In this document: positions 49,473-58,858 of the stretch, piece after piece
Layout of the letters: each line of letters opens with the position of its first letter
Numbering within the stretch: the stretch's first letter is position 1
NCBI RefSeq assembly: GCF_003002065.1
Contig: NZ_PVZG01000003.1
Coordinates: forward strand, 186,001 to 250,000
DNA length: 64,000 nucleotides
Reading direction: 5' to 3'
DNA from: Pseudosporangium ferrugineum
Lineage (GTDB): Bacteria; Actinomycetota; Actinomycetes; Mycobacteriales; Micromonosporaceae
Notes under the pieces: model-generated
Database searches by the model: none
Seen by the model: the letters and a program-made list of their open reading frames with translations, nothing else
Told to the model about the DNA's origin: nothing
Position numbers and translations under genes: made by a program

Positions 49473-51470
49473 TCAGGTGATGTCGGCGGGTGTTTCGGGG
49501 CCGAGCTCGAAGGCCGGGCGCTGGGCCGGCAACGTGAAATCCTCGGCATTGCGGGGGCGGAGCATGCCCGGCATGGTGGCGGGGAGTGGCTCGGAGTCCA
49601 GCAGGGGCGCCGAGCCGAGCGGACGCAGCCGGGCCTCTCCCGGGTCGTCCTCCACCAGTTCCGCGTCGACGACATCGAGTTCCGGGTCCACGACCACGAC
49701 GGGCTCCGCCTCGACGACCACCGGCTCGGCATGCACCTCACCCGGCTCGGAACGGCGGTCGCGGGGCTCGGCGTGCAGGTCGCTGGGCTCGGGATCAAAG
49801 TCGCCGGGCTCGGGATGGAAGTCGCTGGGCTCGGCAACCAGGTCGCGCCGCCCAGGGAGCTGGTCGCCCGGCTCGGAAAGCTGGTCGCCCAACTCGGGAA
49901 GCTGGTCGCCCGGCTCGGGAAGCTGGTCGCGCGGCTCGGAGTGGAGGTCGCGGGGCTCCGGGTCGACGTCGGTGAGCTCCGGATCGTCCTCGGTCGGCCC
50001 GCGGTCGCCGTCGGGTGAAGGTCCGTCGAGGTCAGGCTCCCACGAGGCGGGTGAGACGGCGTCGAGGGCTGCGGTGGAGGGTGACGGGTCGGTGGGTTCG
50101 TGCCCGATGACGTCGGACTCCGCGTCCTCGGGCTCCGCTGTGACGAGGGCAAGCGCCGGCGCGTCATCCAGGATCGCGACCGGCGCAGACGCGGGCTCGC
50201 GAGCGGCGGGATCGGCAGCAGCAGGCTCGCGAGCGGCAGGACCGGCAGCAGCAGACCCGTGAGCGGCAGGACCGGCAGCAGCAGACCCGTGAGCGGCAGG
50301 ACCGGCATCAGCAGACCCGTGAGCGGCAGGACCGGCAGCAGCGGGACCGTCCGGAAGGGCCTCGACAGCCGGGGAATCGCCCAGGGCTGGGTGATCGGCC
50401 GGCGGGTCCGGGAGTGCCGGCGGGGTTTGGAAGGTGGGCAGGGCTGCTGCCTCCACGAGGGCCGGCGGGCCCGGGAACAGGGGGGACGGGCCCAGCTTGC
50501 CCGGGGCTCCCGGGGCGACCAGGTCGGCTCTGGCCGCGATCAGGTCCGGGCGTACGTCCACCGTGTGGGCCGACTTCAGGCCCGAGACGATCGCCGCCGT
50601 GATCTCCTCGGCGTACGTGCCGTCGGGGTCGTAGTCCGGGTCGAAGACCGTGATCTCGACGCCCAGGCAGTGCGGGGATTCTACGAGCCCCGCCAGCAGC
50701 AGTTCCAGCTCCGGGAACGCTATGCCGCCCGGCTCGGGCGCGTCGACCGCCGGCATCACCGCCGGGTCGAGGACGTCCACGTCGAGGTGGACCCAGTAGC
50801 CCGCGCAGTCGACGAGTTGTTCGCGGGCCCATTGGGCGCTGCGGGCGGCGCCCTCGGCCCGGAGGGTCGGTACGGGGCGGGTGACGATTCCGGCCGCCTG
50901 GAGGTCGAGGCGGTATTCGTCCTGGGCCCGGATGCCCATCACCACCACGTCGATGTCGCGGTAGTAGGGGCGGCGGCCCTCCATCGCCGCCAGGTTGGCC
51001 TGGCCCCGGCCGGTCACCAGGGCCAGGTCCTCGCCGGCGGCGGCGCCGACGTACGAGGCGTTGCCGGGGTGGCGGAAGTCCGAGTGGCCGTCGACGAAGA
51101 CCAGGCCGATGCGGCCGCCGACGGCCTCGCCGAGGCGGTGCATCGCGAGGGCCGAGCCGAGCACGATCGAGCAGTCGCCGCCGAGCACGACCGGGAATTC
51201 GCCCTGGTCGATGATGGCGCCGATGCGGTCGGCCAGGCGGCGGGAGTAGACGGCGATCTCCGGTGCGTGGCAGACGCCGTCGCCGGGGCGCCAGTCGCCG
51301 GGGTCGTACCGGGGCGGGGTGAGGCAGCCGGCGTCGCGGGCGTTGAGGCGGCGCAGCAGACCCTGGTCGCGCAGGGCTCCAGGCGCCTTGGCGCAGCCCG
51401 GCACCGACGTCACGGTCGGCGGGCGCAGACCGAGATTGGACGGTGCGTCGAGCACGGCTATGCGGCGCAT
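49473..51470 (-). CDS. Arginase/agmatinase-fold hydrolase with ~330-residue repetitive tail
   Basis: A 665-residue protein. Residues 1-320 are an ureohydrolase domain with manganese ligands GGDCSI, DGHSDF, HLDVDVLDP and FDPDYD. The substrate is uncertain (arginine, agmatine or a formimino/guanidino compound). The second half is unlike any family: a Pro/Ala-rich linker, four to five copies of a ten-residue repeat (AAGPAAHGSA, 30-bp unit), then acidic repeats including the heptad GDQLPEP (21-bp unit) and EPxD elements. Codon use in the tail stays GC3-biased and the frame is preserved. ATG 51470 gives the canonical MRRIAVLDAPSNLGLRPP start. Confidence 0.8.
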   Translation of the reverse strand: MRRIAVLDAPSNLGLRPPTVTSVPGCAKAPGALRDQGLLRRLNARDAGCLTPPRYDPGDWRPGDGVCHAPEIAVYSRRLADRIGAIIDQGEFPVVLGGDCSIVLGSALAMHRLGEAVGGRIGLVFVDGHSDFRHPGNASYVGAAAGEDLALVTGRGQANLAAMEGRRPYYRDIDVVVMGIRAQDEYRLDLQAAGIVTRPVPTLRAEGAARSAQWAREQLVDCAGYWVHLDVDVLDPAVMPAVDAPEPGGIAFPELELLLAGLVESPHCLGVEITVFDPDYDPDGTYAEEITAAIVSGLKSAHTVDVRPDLIAARADLVAPGAPGKLGPSPLFPGPPALVEAAALPTFQTPPALPDPPADHPALGDSPAVEALPDGPAAAGPAAHGSADAGPAAHGSAAAGPAAHGSAAAGPAAREPAAADPAAREPASAPVAILDDAPALALVTAEPEDAESDVIGHEPTDPSPSTAALDAVSPASWEPDLDGPSPDGDRGPTEDDPELTDVDPEPRDLHSEPRDQLPEPGDQLPELGDQLSEPGDQLPGRRDLVAEPSDFHPEPGDFDPEPSDLHAEPRDRRSEPGEVHAEPVVVEAEPVVVVDPELDVVDAELVEDDPGEARLRPLGSAPLLDSEPLPATMPGMLRPRNAEDFTLPAQRPAFELGPETPADIT
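49850..49940 (-). repeat. 21-bp in-frame repeat in arginase-like tail
   Basis: CTGGTCGCCCGGCTCGGGAAG-type units, about four to five copies, encoding the heptad G-D-Q-L-P-E-P. Confidence 0.85.
50207..50345 (-). repeat. 30-bp in-frame repeat in arginase-like tail
   Basis: Units of GACCGGCAGCAGCAGACCCG plus TGAGCGGCAG, four to five copies, encoding A-A-G-P-A-A-H-G-S-A on the minus strand. Central copies are nearly identical. Confidence 0.9.
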
Positions 51471-51490
51471 GGAGCCCCCCGTACCTTTGC

Positions 51491-52432
51491 CTAGAAGAGC
51501 GCCCGGGCGAGCGCGCGGCGGGCGCTCGCCACGGCCGGGTCGTCGGGCCCGGCGACGGCGAACAGGGACAGCAGGTGCTTGCGTACGGCGTCCCGGTCGT
51601 CGCCGGCGGTCCGCTTCACGGCGGCGACGAGCCGCTCGTACGCCTCGGGGGCCTGCCCGCTGAGCACCTCGATGTCGGCGGCGAGCCGCTGCGCCTCGAG
51701 GTCGTCGGGGTCGGCGGCGGCCCGGGCCAGCACGGCGGCCGCGTCCACCCCGGTGACCCGGCGGTAGAGCTCCACCTGGGCGAGGCCGGACTCGGCGGCG
51801 TGGTCCTGGGGCGACTCGGCGAGGATCTTCCTGTACGCCGCCTCGGCCGCGTCGAGGTCGCCGGTCATCAGCGCGTCGTCGGCGGCGTCCATCCGCGGGT
51901 CCTCGGCCGGGGCCACCTCGACGCCGCCGGCCTTGAGCACGGCGTCGACGTAGCGGCGGACCTCGGCCTCGGGCAGGACGCCGGTGAAGCCCTCGACGAG
52001 CTGCCCGCCGACCACCGCGACGACCATCGGGATGCCCTGGACGCGCAGCGCCTGCGCGAGCCGCGGGTTGGTGTCCACGTCGACCTTGCCGAGCACCCAG
52101 CTGCCGCCGCCCTCGGCGGCGAGTTTCTCCAGCACCGGGGAGAGCTGCTTGCACGGCTCGCACCATTCGGCCCAGAAGTCGAGGATGACCGGGGTCGTCA
52201 TCGACAGCTGGAGCACGGTGGTCTGGAAGTTCGCTTCGGTCACCTCGATCACCGGGGCCGGGGCACCGCCCGGGCCGGCGGGCGCCGGGGTCGCGGCGGG
52301 ACCGCCGGGGCCGGCGGGACCGGCGCCGGAGGCGGCGGGTCCGGACGGCGCGGGCGTGCTCGCGGGGCGCAGCGCGCCGAGGTCGACCGCGCCGCGGGTG
52401 AAGATCGACGGAGTGGTCCGTGGGTCGCTCAT
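51491..52432 (-). CDS. YbbN/CnoX-type thioredoxin-TPR co-chaperone
   Basis: A 313-residue protein: ~60 residues Ala/Pro/Gly-rich, a thioredoxin domain (VILDFWAEWCEPCKQLSPVLEKLA, active site WCEPC) and a C-terminal TPR-like domain (ADDALMTGDLDAAEAAYRKILAESPQDHAAESGLAQVELYRRV). The family holds and transfers unfolded proteins to DnaK/GroEL; unlike E. coli YbbN, the CxxC is intact, so redox activity is expected. It is upstream of the arginase-like gene on the same strand with a 20-base gap. Confidence 0.9.
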   Translation of the reverse strand: MSDPRTTPSIFTRGAVDLGALRPASTPAPSGPAASGAGPAGPGGPAATPAPAGPGGAPAPVIEVTEANFQTTVLQLSMTTPVILDFWAEWCEPCKQLSPVLEKLAAEGGGSWVLGKVDVDTNPRLAQALRVQGIPMVVAVVGGQLVEGFTGVLPEAEVRRYVDAVLKAGGVEVAPAEDPRMDAADDALMTGDLDAAEAAYRKILAESPQDHAAESGLAQVELYRRVTGVDAAAVLARAAADPDDLEAQRLAADIEVLSGQAPEAYERLVAAVKRTAGDDRDAVRKHLLSLFAVAGPDDPAVASARRALARALF

Positions 52433-52521
52433 GGTTACCTAGTCTCGCACGCACGCGCGCCTGTCCGCCGCGCCGCCGGGCAGGCGATATCGGACGTCAC
52501 ACCCGCCCCGGCGGCACCCGC

Positions 52522-54195
52522 TCAGAACCGGGCGGGCTCGCGATAGATGCCCCATTCGTCCTTGAGGACCCCGCAGATCTCGCCGAGGGTCGCCTCGGCC
52601 CGCGCGGCGTCCAGCATCGCCGGGATCATGTTCTCCCCGGTGCGGGCCGTCTCGACCAGGCGGGCGAGGGTCTGCCGCACGCGTACGGGATCCCGATCGG
52701 CCTTGCGCGCACCCAGCTCGCGCTGCTGCACCACCTCGACCTCGTGCGAGACCCGGAGGATCTCGAGGTCCTTGGCGACCGTGCCGGTGTGCACGTTGAC
52801 CCCGACGATCCGCTTGTCGCCCTTCTCGAGGGCCTGCTGGTAGGTGAAGGCCGCCTCGGCGATGTTGGCGGTGAACCAGCCGTCCTCGATGCCGCGCAGG
52901 ATGCCCGAGGTCATGGTGCCGTCGTGGCCGAGGTCGCGGATGCGGGCGAAGATCTCCTCGGCCTCCGCCTCGATCCGGTCGGTGAGCGCCTCGACGTACC
53001 AGGAGCCGCCCAGCGGGTCGGCCACGTTCACCACGCCGGTCTCCTCCATCAGCACCTGCTGGGTGCGCAGGGCGATCTCCGCCGACTCGTCGGTCGGCAG
53101 GGCGAGGGTCTCGTCGAGGGCGTTGGTGTGCAGCGAGTTGGTGCCGCCGAGCACCGCGGCGAGCGCCTCCACGGCCGTACGCACGACGTTGTTGACCGGC
53201 TGCTGCGCGGTGAGCGAGACCCCCGCGGTCTGCGTGTGGAACCGCAGCCAGAGGGCCTTTTCGCTGGTGGCACCGTAGTCGTCGCGCAGGTGCCGGGCCC
53301 AGATGCGGCGGGCGGCGCGGAACTTGGCGATCTCCTCGAAGAAGTCGACGTGCGCGTCGAAGAAGAAGCTGAGGCCGGGCGCGAACGTGTTGACGTCGAG
53401 GCCGCGGGACAGGCCCAGCTCGACGTACCCGAATCCGTCGGCGAGCGTGTACGCGAGCTCCTGCGCCGCGGTGGAGCCGGCCTCGCGGATGTGGTAGCCG
53501 GAGACGGACAGCGGCTTGTAGCGCGGGATCTCCCGGGCGCAGTACTCCATCAGGTCGCCGATGAGGCGCAGGTGCGGTTCGGGCGCGAAGAGCCACTCCT
53601 TCTGCGCGATGTACTCCTTGAAGATGTCCGTCTGCAGCGTGCCGTCGAGCTTGCTGAGGTCGGCGCCCTGCCGTTCGGCGGCGACGAGGTACATGCAGAA
53701 GACCGGCACCGCGGGGCCGGAGATGGTCATGCTCGTGGTGACGTCCTGCAGCTTGATGCCGTCGAAGAGCACGTCCATGTCGGTGGCCGAGTCGATGGCC
53801 ACGCCGCAGTGGCCGACCTCGCCGAGGGCCTGCGGGTCGTCGGAGTCGCGGCCCATCAGGGTCGGCATGTCGAACGCGACGCTCAGCCCGCCGCCGCCGG
53901 CGGCGAGGATCATCTTGTAGCGCTCGTTGGTCTGCTGGGCGTTGCCGAACCCCGCGAACTGCCGGATGGTCCAGGTCCGTCCGCGGTATCCGGTGGGATA
54001 CAGGCCCCGGGTGTACGGGAATTCGCCCGGCCATCCGATCCGCTCGAATCCCTCGACGGTGTCACCGGGCGCGGGCCCGTAGACCGGGTCGACAGTCGTC
54101 CCGGAGAGCGTGGTGAAGTCCGCGTCCCGCTTGCGGGCGTCGTCGTAGCGCTTCTGCCAGCGCTGACGGGCAGCGGCGATCTCCTCTGCGTCCAT
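52522..54195 (-). CDS. icmA: Isobutyryl-CoA mutase large subunit
   Basis: A 557-residue coenzyme B12-dependent mutase chain without the B12-binding C-terminal domain, matching IcmA length (~566). Two specificity positions favour isobutyryl-CoA over methylmalonyl-CoA. Phe stands in [11 protein letters not shown], where methylmalonyl-CoA mutase has Tyr. Gln stands in KEYIAQKEW, where methylmalonyl-CoA mutase has Arg. It interconverts isobutyryl- and n-butyryl-CoA with a small IcmB subunit not seen here. The start is ATG 54195. A palindromic operator-like site lies 22 bases upstream. Confidence 0.88.
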   Translation of the reverse strand: MDAEEIAAARQRWQKRYDDARKRDADFTTLSGTTVDPVYGPAPGDTVEGFERIGWPGEFPYTRGLYPTGYRGRTWTIRQFAGFGNAQQTNERYKMILAAGGGGLSVAFDMPTLMGRDSDDPQALGEVGHCGVAIDSATDMDVLFDGIKLQDVTTSMTISGPAVPVFCMYLVAAERQGADLSKLDGTLQTDIFKEYIAQKEWLFAPEPHLRLIGDLMEYCAREIPRYKPLSVSGYHIREAGSTAAQELAYTLADGFGYVELGLSRGLDVNTFAPGLSFFFDAHVDFFEEIAKFRAARRIWARHLRDDYGATSEKALWLRFHTQTAGVSLTAQQPVNNVVRTAVEALAAVLGGTNSLHTNALDETLALPTDESAEIALRTQQVLMEETGVVNVADPLGGSWYVEALTDRIEAEAEEIFARIRDLGHDGTMTSGILRGIEDGWFTANIAEAAFTYQQALEKGDKRIVGVNVHTGTVAKDLEILRVSHEVEVVQQRELGARKADRDPVRVRQTLARLVETARTGENMIPAMLDAARAEATLGEICGVLKDEWGIYREPARF

Positions 54196-54217
54196 GGCGA
54201 CATGGTAGGCGGAAACC

Positions 54218-54231
54218 TGAACGATCGCTAA
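54218..54231. promoter_or_regulatory. Operator-like site upstream of icmA
   Basis: TGAACGATCGCTAA, half TGAAC and half GCTAA around CGATCG; combines the half-sites of the etfB (TTAGC) and enoyl-CoA hydratase (TGAAC) palindromes. Confidence 0.6.
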
Positions 54232-54338
54232 GCCCCCGCCAAAGCTATGACACGTTCAGGATCTACACAGGTTCTCCTACTCATCGGTAGATGTAACTAC
54301 GTGGCTACCGCCGCTTCCCCCCACGGTCAGGAGACCCC

Positions 54339-55889
54339 GTGAAACGATCTATCGCCGCCGTCGGTTCGGCCCTGCTCCTGGGCGGCCTGCTGGCAGGTGC
54401 CGACGCCACCGCCGCGACCGCGGCCCCGGCGCCCGATCCCCTGTCCCCCTCCGCCCACCGCGCCGCCGTCAAGGCGAGCGCCGCCGACGCGTTCACCGTC
54501 CTCGCCACCGCGAAGGACGCCGACGGTGCCACGCACGTGCGCTACCAGCGCACGTACCAGGGCCTGCGCGTCCTCGGCGGCGACTTCATCCTGCACGGCG
54601 CGAAGGACGGCGCCCTGCGCAGCACCTCGGTCGGCCTGACCGCGCCGCTCGCGCTGAGCACCACCCCGTCCCGGAGCGCGGCGTCGGCCGTGGCGACCGC
54701 CAAGGGCCGCTTCGCCGGCACGGTCGCCAAGGTCGGCTCCCCCGAGCTGGTGGTCGACGCGACCTCGGGCACCGGGACGCTCGCGTACGAGACCGTGGTG
54801 GAGGGCTTCGGGCCGGACGGCCAGACCCCGTCGCGCCTGCACGTGGTCTCCGACGCCCGCACCGGCGCGGTCCTCAGCTCCTGGGACACCGTCGAGACGG
54901 CGGCCGGCAGCGGCCGGAGCCTGTACGCGGGCACCGTCACCATCGACACGACCCAGGTCTCCACCAGCAGCTACAGCCTGAAGGACGCGGTGCGCGGCAA
55001 CGGCACCACCTGCGACATGAACAACCGGACCTCGGGCTCCTGCACGCTGTTCACCGACGCCGACAACGTCTGGGGTACGGGCGCCACGAGCAGCCGCCAG
55101 TCCGCCGCGGTCGACGCGCACTACGGCGCCGCGAAGACGTACGACTACTACAACGCGACGTTCGGCCGCCGGGGCATCTTCAACAACGGGACCGGCGTGC
55201 CGTCGCGGGTGCACTACGGCAGCTCGTACGTCAACGCCTTCTGGGACGGCGCGCAGATGACCTACGGCGACGGCAGCGGCAACAGCCGCCCGTTGGTGTC
55301 GCTGGACGTGGCCGCGCACGAGATGTCGCACGGCGTCACCGAGCGCACCGCGAACCTGACCTACTCCGGTGAGTCGGGCGGCCTCAACGAGGCGACCTCG
55401 GACATCTTCGCGTCGATGGTGGAGTTCTACTCCGGCAACAGCAGCGACCCGGGCGACTACCAGATCGGCGAGAAGATCAACATCAATGGCAACGGTACGC
55501 CGCTGCGCTACCAGTACAACCCGTCGCTGGACGGCCGCAGCCAGAACTGCTGGACGACGGGCACGAAGAACCTCGACGTGCACTACTCCTCGGGCGTCGG
55601 CAACCACTTCTTCTTCAACCTGGCGGAGGGCACCGGCGCCACCGCGTACGGCACCTCGCCGGTGTGCGGCTCGGCGCCGGCGGTGACCGGCATCGGGCGG
55701 GCGAAGGCGGCGGCGATCTGGTACCGGGCGCTGACCACGTACTTCACCTCGAGCACCACGTACGCCCGGGCCCGCACGTACACGCTGTCGGCGGCCACCG
55801 ACCTCTACGGCCGGTGCAGCACCGAGTACCAGGCCGTGCAGAAGGCGTGGACCGCGGTCAGCGTGACGGGCTCCGACACCGCCTGCTGA
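54339..55889 (+). CDS. Secreted M4-family (thermolysin-like) metalloprotease
   Basis: A 516-residue preproprotease. It has a signal peptide (KRSIAAVGSALLLGGLLAGADATAATA), an FTP/PepSY-type propeptide (RYQRTYQGLRVLGGDFILHG) and a catalytic domain from about residue 200 with zinc motif HEMSH, downstream Glu in GGLNEATSD, substrate residues NAFWDGAQMTYGDG and catalytic His in SSGVGNHFFFNLAEG. There is no C-terminal binding domain. It degrades extracellular protein. The promoter region at 54240-54338 is less GC-rich than average. Confidence 0.95.
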   Translation: MKRSIAAVGSALLLGGLLAGADATAATAAPAPDPLSPSAHRAAVKASAADAFTVLATAKDADGATHVRYQRTYQGLRVLGGDFILHGAKDGALRSTSVGLTAPLALSTTPSRSAASAVATAKGRFAGTVAKVGSPELVVDATSGTGTLAYETVVEGFGPDGQTPSRLHVVSDARTGAVLSSWDTVETAAGSGRSLYAGTVTIDTTQVSTSSYSLKDAVRGNGTTCDMNNRTSGSCTLFTDADNVWGTGATSSRQSAAVDAHYGAAKTYDYYNATFGRRGIFNNGTGVPSRVHYGSSYVNAFWDGAQMTYGDGSGNSRPLVSLDVAAHEMSHGVTERTANLTYSGESGGLNEATSDIFASMVEFYSGNSSDPGDYQIGEKININGNGTPLRYQYNPSLDGRSQNCWTTGTKNLDVHYSSGVGNHFFFNLAEGTGATAYGTSPVCGSAPAVTGIGRAKAAAIWYRALTTYFTSSTTYARARTYTLSAATDLYGRCSTEYQAVQKAWTAVSVTGSDTAC

Positions 55890-55912
55890 TCGGCATCACT
55901 CCCCCGCCGTAC

Positions 55913-56020
55913 GTGCGGACAGCGGGCCTGGTGGCCGTCATCGCCGGTGTGGCGCTGACGGCCGCCGGGCCCGCCACCGTGACCGGCCGTCGACCGGAGC
56001 CGCGACCGGGAGGCGGCTAG
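55913..56020 (+). CDS. Possible 35-residue membrane peptide
   Basis: GTG 55913 opens a short frame with one hydrophobic helix (TAGLVAVIAGVALTAAGPATV) and a basic Pro-rich end. It follows the protease by about 20 bases and overlaps the end of the convergent sugar-binding protein gene by four bases. No Shine-Dalgarno is clear; it may be chance. Confidence 0.25.
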   Translation: MRTAGLVAVIAGVALTAAGPATVTGRRPEPRPGGG

Positions 56021-57129
56021 TTGATGTCGTTCTCCTCGCAGAGGGGTGCGAACCGGCCGGCGCAGACCGCCTTGCGCTCCACGAAGCCGTCCGCGATGAC
56101 CGAGCCGACGTCCTTCTTGAAGATCGGCAGCGGCTTCAGCAGGACGGCCGGGACGTAGCCGCCCGACTCGGGGTCCTTGACCTGGTCGCCGGCCTTGGCC
56201 TGCTCGCCGCGGAACAGCTTGATGGCCAGCGCGGCGGCGGCGTCGGCCTCCTGCTTGATCGGCTTGTAGACCGTCATGCACTGGTCGCCGGCGAGGATGT
56301 TCTGCAGGCCCTGCACGGTCGCGTCCTGGCCGGTGACCGGGACCTTGCCGTTCATCCCGTCCTTCTTCAGCACCGAGATCGCGGCGTTGCCGAGGCCGTC
56401 GTTGGCCGCGACCACACCGTTGATCTTCTTGCCGGTCTGCGCCCACATCTCCCCGAACACCACGCCGGCCTCGTCGTTGTCCCAGTCGGTGACCGACTGG
56501 TCCGGGCCCTTCAGGTATTCGCCGCTGTCGTAGAGGGGCTGCAGGACGGAGTCGTACCCCTGCTTGAACAGGGTGGCGTTGTTGTCCGTCGGCGAGCCGT
56601 TCAGGTCCGCGACCAGCGGCGTCGGGTAGTCCTTGTCCTTCAGGCACTGCACCAGGCCGTTGCCCTGGAGCACCCCGACCGCCTCGTTGTCGAAGCTGAC
56701 GTAGTAGTCGGCCGCGCCGTTGAGGGTGAGCCGGTCGTAGTCGATGGTCTTGATGTCCGCCGCCCTGGCCTTGTCCAGGACGACCTTGCCGGTGGCGGAG
56801 TCGAGATTCACGATCATGAGCACCCGTACGCCGCCCGCGATCATGCTGTCCGCGATGCGCTGGAACTGCGCCTTGTCGCCCTCGGCGTTCTGGATGTCGA
56901 CCGGCACGCCCGCCTCGTCGAACGCCGCCTTCAACAGCTTGGGGTCGTCGGTGCCCCAGCGCTGCGAGGTGGTGGTGTCGGGCAGGATGACGCCGACCTT
57001 GCCGGCGCCGCCGCCGCGGGCTTTGCCGCCGGACGAGCTGCCGGTGCCACCGTCGTCGTCGGTGCAGGCGGAGACGGCGGAAAGGGCCATCAGGCCGACC
57101 GCGGCACAGGCGGCCATTTTCGTACGCAT
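56017..57129 (-). CDS. Sugar ABC transporter substrate-binding lipoprotein (XylF/ChvE-like)
   Basis: A 370-residue lipoprotein: signal peptide with lipobox LSAVSAC, Gly/Ser linker, then a periplasmic-binding-protein type I fold (KVGVILPDTTTSQRW, NAEGDKAQFQRIADSMIAGGVRVLMIVNLDS, DYDRLTLNGAADYYVSFDNEAVG, VVAANDGLGNAA, VPVTGQDATVQGLQNILAGDQCMTVYKP). This pattern is typical of xylose/arabinose-type binding proteins. The permease and ATPase genes are not next to it, so it may be an orphan receptor. GGAGGAA precedes ATG 57129. Confidence 0.9.
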   Translation of the reverse strand: MRTKMAACAAVGLMALSAVSACTDDDGGTGSSSGGKARGGGAGKVGVILPDTTTSQRWGTDDPKLLKAAFDEAGVPVDIQNAEGDKAQFQRIADSMIAGGVRVLMIVNLDSATGKVVLDKARAADIKTIDYDRLTLNGAADYYVSFDNEAVGVLQGNGLVQCLKDKDYPTPLVADLNGSPTDNNATLFKQGYDSVLQPLYDSGEYLKGPDQSVTDWDNDEAGVVFGEMWAQTGKKINGVVAANDGLGNAAISVLKKDGMNGKVPVTGQDATVQGLQNILAGDQCMTVYKPIKQEADAAAALAIKLFRGEQAKAGDQVKDPESGGYVPAVLLKPLPIFKKDVGSVIADGFVERKAVCAGRFAPLCEENDIN

Positions 57130-57225
57130 AGCGTGTTCCTCCAGGCCAGAGGGCGGCAAGGCTACCAGCGGGTACCGGGGTGCAACCCTGACAAAAGCCC
57201 TGGCTGACGGCCTGAGCACGAGCCG

Positions 57226-58776
57226 CTACGGAAGGTCACTGTCCTGGAGGTGACGGCGGCGGACCTTGCGGGCGTACATGGCCATGTCGGCCTCGTGCAG
57301 CAGGCTGTCCGGGTCATGGGTGCCCGGCCGTCCGGTGGCCACGCCGATACTCGCGCGCACCGGCACCTCCGCCGTCCCGATCCGCACCGAGCCGCTCAGC
57401 GCCCGGTCCAGGCCGTCCGCCAGATCGGCCCGCCGGTCGGCCGACAACCCCTCCACCAGTACGGCGAATTCGTCGCCATCCAGCCGCGCGACCGTGTCGC
57501 CGTCCCGCACGCAGCCGCGCAGCCGCCGCCCCACCTCGATCAGCAGCCGGTCGCCGGCGGCGTGCCCGTACGCGTCGTTGACCGGCTTGAACTCGTCGAG
57601 GTCGACCAGGAACACGGTGGCCGGACCGGCGCCGAGGGCCTCCTCCAGCCGCTGCATGGACAGGCCACGGTTGGCGAGCTTGGTCAGCGCGTCGTGGAAC
57701 GCCAGCTCGGTCAGCTGCGCGGTCAGCTCCTCACGCTCGCGCAGCAGCTCGGCGATGTGCCGGAACGCGGCCACCTGCCGGCCGACGACCAGGGCGGTGG
57801 TGACCATCGCACCCACCCCGACGACCCAGCCGCGACCGGTACGCCCGTCGGCCGCCAGCACGCCGACGGCCAGCGCCCAGACCGCGATCATCGCGCCGTA
57901 CGGAAGCATGCTGTACGGGCGCTTGGGCCGGCGGGCGGCGCGCGGCGAACCGGCCAGCACGTCGCGCTCCTGCACCCGCGCACCGATCGCGATCAGCCCG
58001 CTGACCAGCACGTTGCCGGCCAGCAGCCAGGCCATCCCGGGCGGCCGGACGTACTCCGACGCCGGCACGGCCTGCAACGCCGCCTGCAACGCGGCGGCGA
58101 CGCCGCTGATCAGCCCGGCGACCCGGGTGAACGGCCCGCCGCCGAGGATCACCCGGACCACGGCGAAGAGCACGACCAGGAACAGTCCGGGCTGGACGAG
58201 CAGCCCGACCACGGTCTCCGCGGCCCAGCTCGCGTCGTGCGGGCCGGGCGGCACCTCGGCCACCCAGAGCCCGAAGGTGACCGCGGCGGCCATCACCGTG
58301 GCGACGTCGATGCGCAGGCGGAACCGCTCGGCAGCGCCCATGTCGCCCCGGGGGTAGCGCAACATCCCGGCGACGATCAGCACCGCCCCGAGCGCGATCG
58401 AGGCGACCTGCGCGTCCGTGCCCACCGCCGCGTCGGCCGACAGCGGATCGCGGACCGCGACGGCCAGCTGCACCAGGTTGCCCAGCACGAACACGGCACC
58501 CGCGACCGCGAAGAACCGCCACATGACGGCGCCGGCCCGGGCGCGGACGGCCTCCCGGCCCGGCGCCGCCCGGCCGAGGAACCGCGCGACCCGGCGGCAC
58601 GACCGGGCGAAGCTGACCTGCACGACGATCATGAGCAGCCAGAACGCCGGGACCAGCACCGTCACCGGCAGCAGCTGGGCCCCGAAGACGGCCAGGACCA
58701 GGGCGATCAGCACGACGAGGGCGGCAACCAGCGGATCCGCGCGCCGCGGCGAACGCGCCTCCCACCGCCGAGCCAT
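57226..58776 (-). CDS. Membrane diguanylate cyclase with DGDEF active-site variant
   Basis: A 516-residue protein with about ten N-terminal membrane segments (residues 15-335), a short coiled coil (AELLREREELTAQL) and a GGDEF domain (ELAFHDALTKLANRG, FLVDLDEFKPVNDAYGH). The signature reads RLDGDEFAVL, with Asp for the first Gly. The variant recurs in actinobacteria and may or may not be active. No I-site RxxD immediately precedes it (VRDGDTVA). GAGCGAGG lies before ATG 58776. Confidence 0.87.
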   Translation of the reverse strand: MARRWEARSPRRADPLVAALVVLIALVLAVFGAQLLPVTVLVPAFWLLMIVVQVSFARSCRRVARFLGRAAPGREAVRARAGAVMWRFFAVAGAVFVLGNLVQLAVAVRDPLSADAAVGTDAQVASIALGAVLIVAGMLRYPRGDMGAAERFRLRIDVATVMAAAVTFGLWVAEVPPGPHDASWAAETVVGLLVQPGLFLVVLFAVVRVILGGGPFTRVAGLISGVAAALQAALQAVPASEYVRPPGMAWLLAGNVLVSGLIAIGARVQERDVLAGSPRAARRPKRPYSMLPYGAMIAVWALAVGVLAADGRTGRGWVVGVGAMVTTALVVGRQVAAFRHIAELLREREELTAQLTELAFHDALTKLANRGLSMQRLEEALGAGPATVFLVDLDEFKPVNDAYGHAAGDRLLIEVGRRLRGCVRDGDTVARLDGDEFAVLVEGLSADRRADLADGLDRALSGSVRIGTAEVPVRASIGVATGRPGTHDPDSLLHEADMAMYARKVRRRHLQDSDLP

Positions 58777-58858
58777 CGATACCTCGCTCCGTACTGCTAC
58801 CCACCGGTAGGCGGGATTTCCCTCCTACCATCGCCGGCCGGCCGGCCGGGCTGAGGAA

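Noticed and set aside
52522-54195. Annotation of the B12 mutase as methylmalonyl-CoA mutase
   Set aside because: Specificity residues (Phe, Gln) and the missing B12 domain fit isobutyryl-CoA mutase better.
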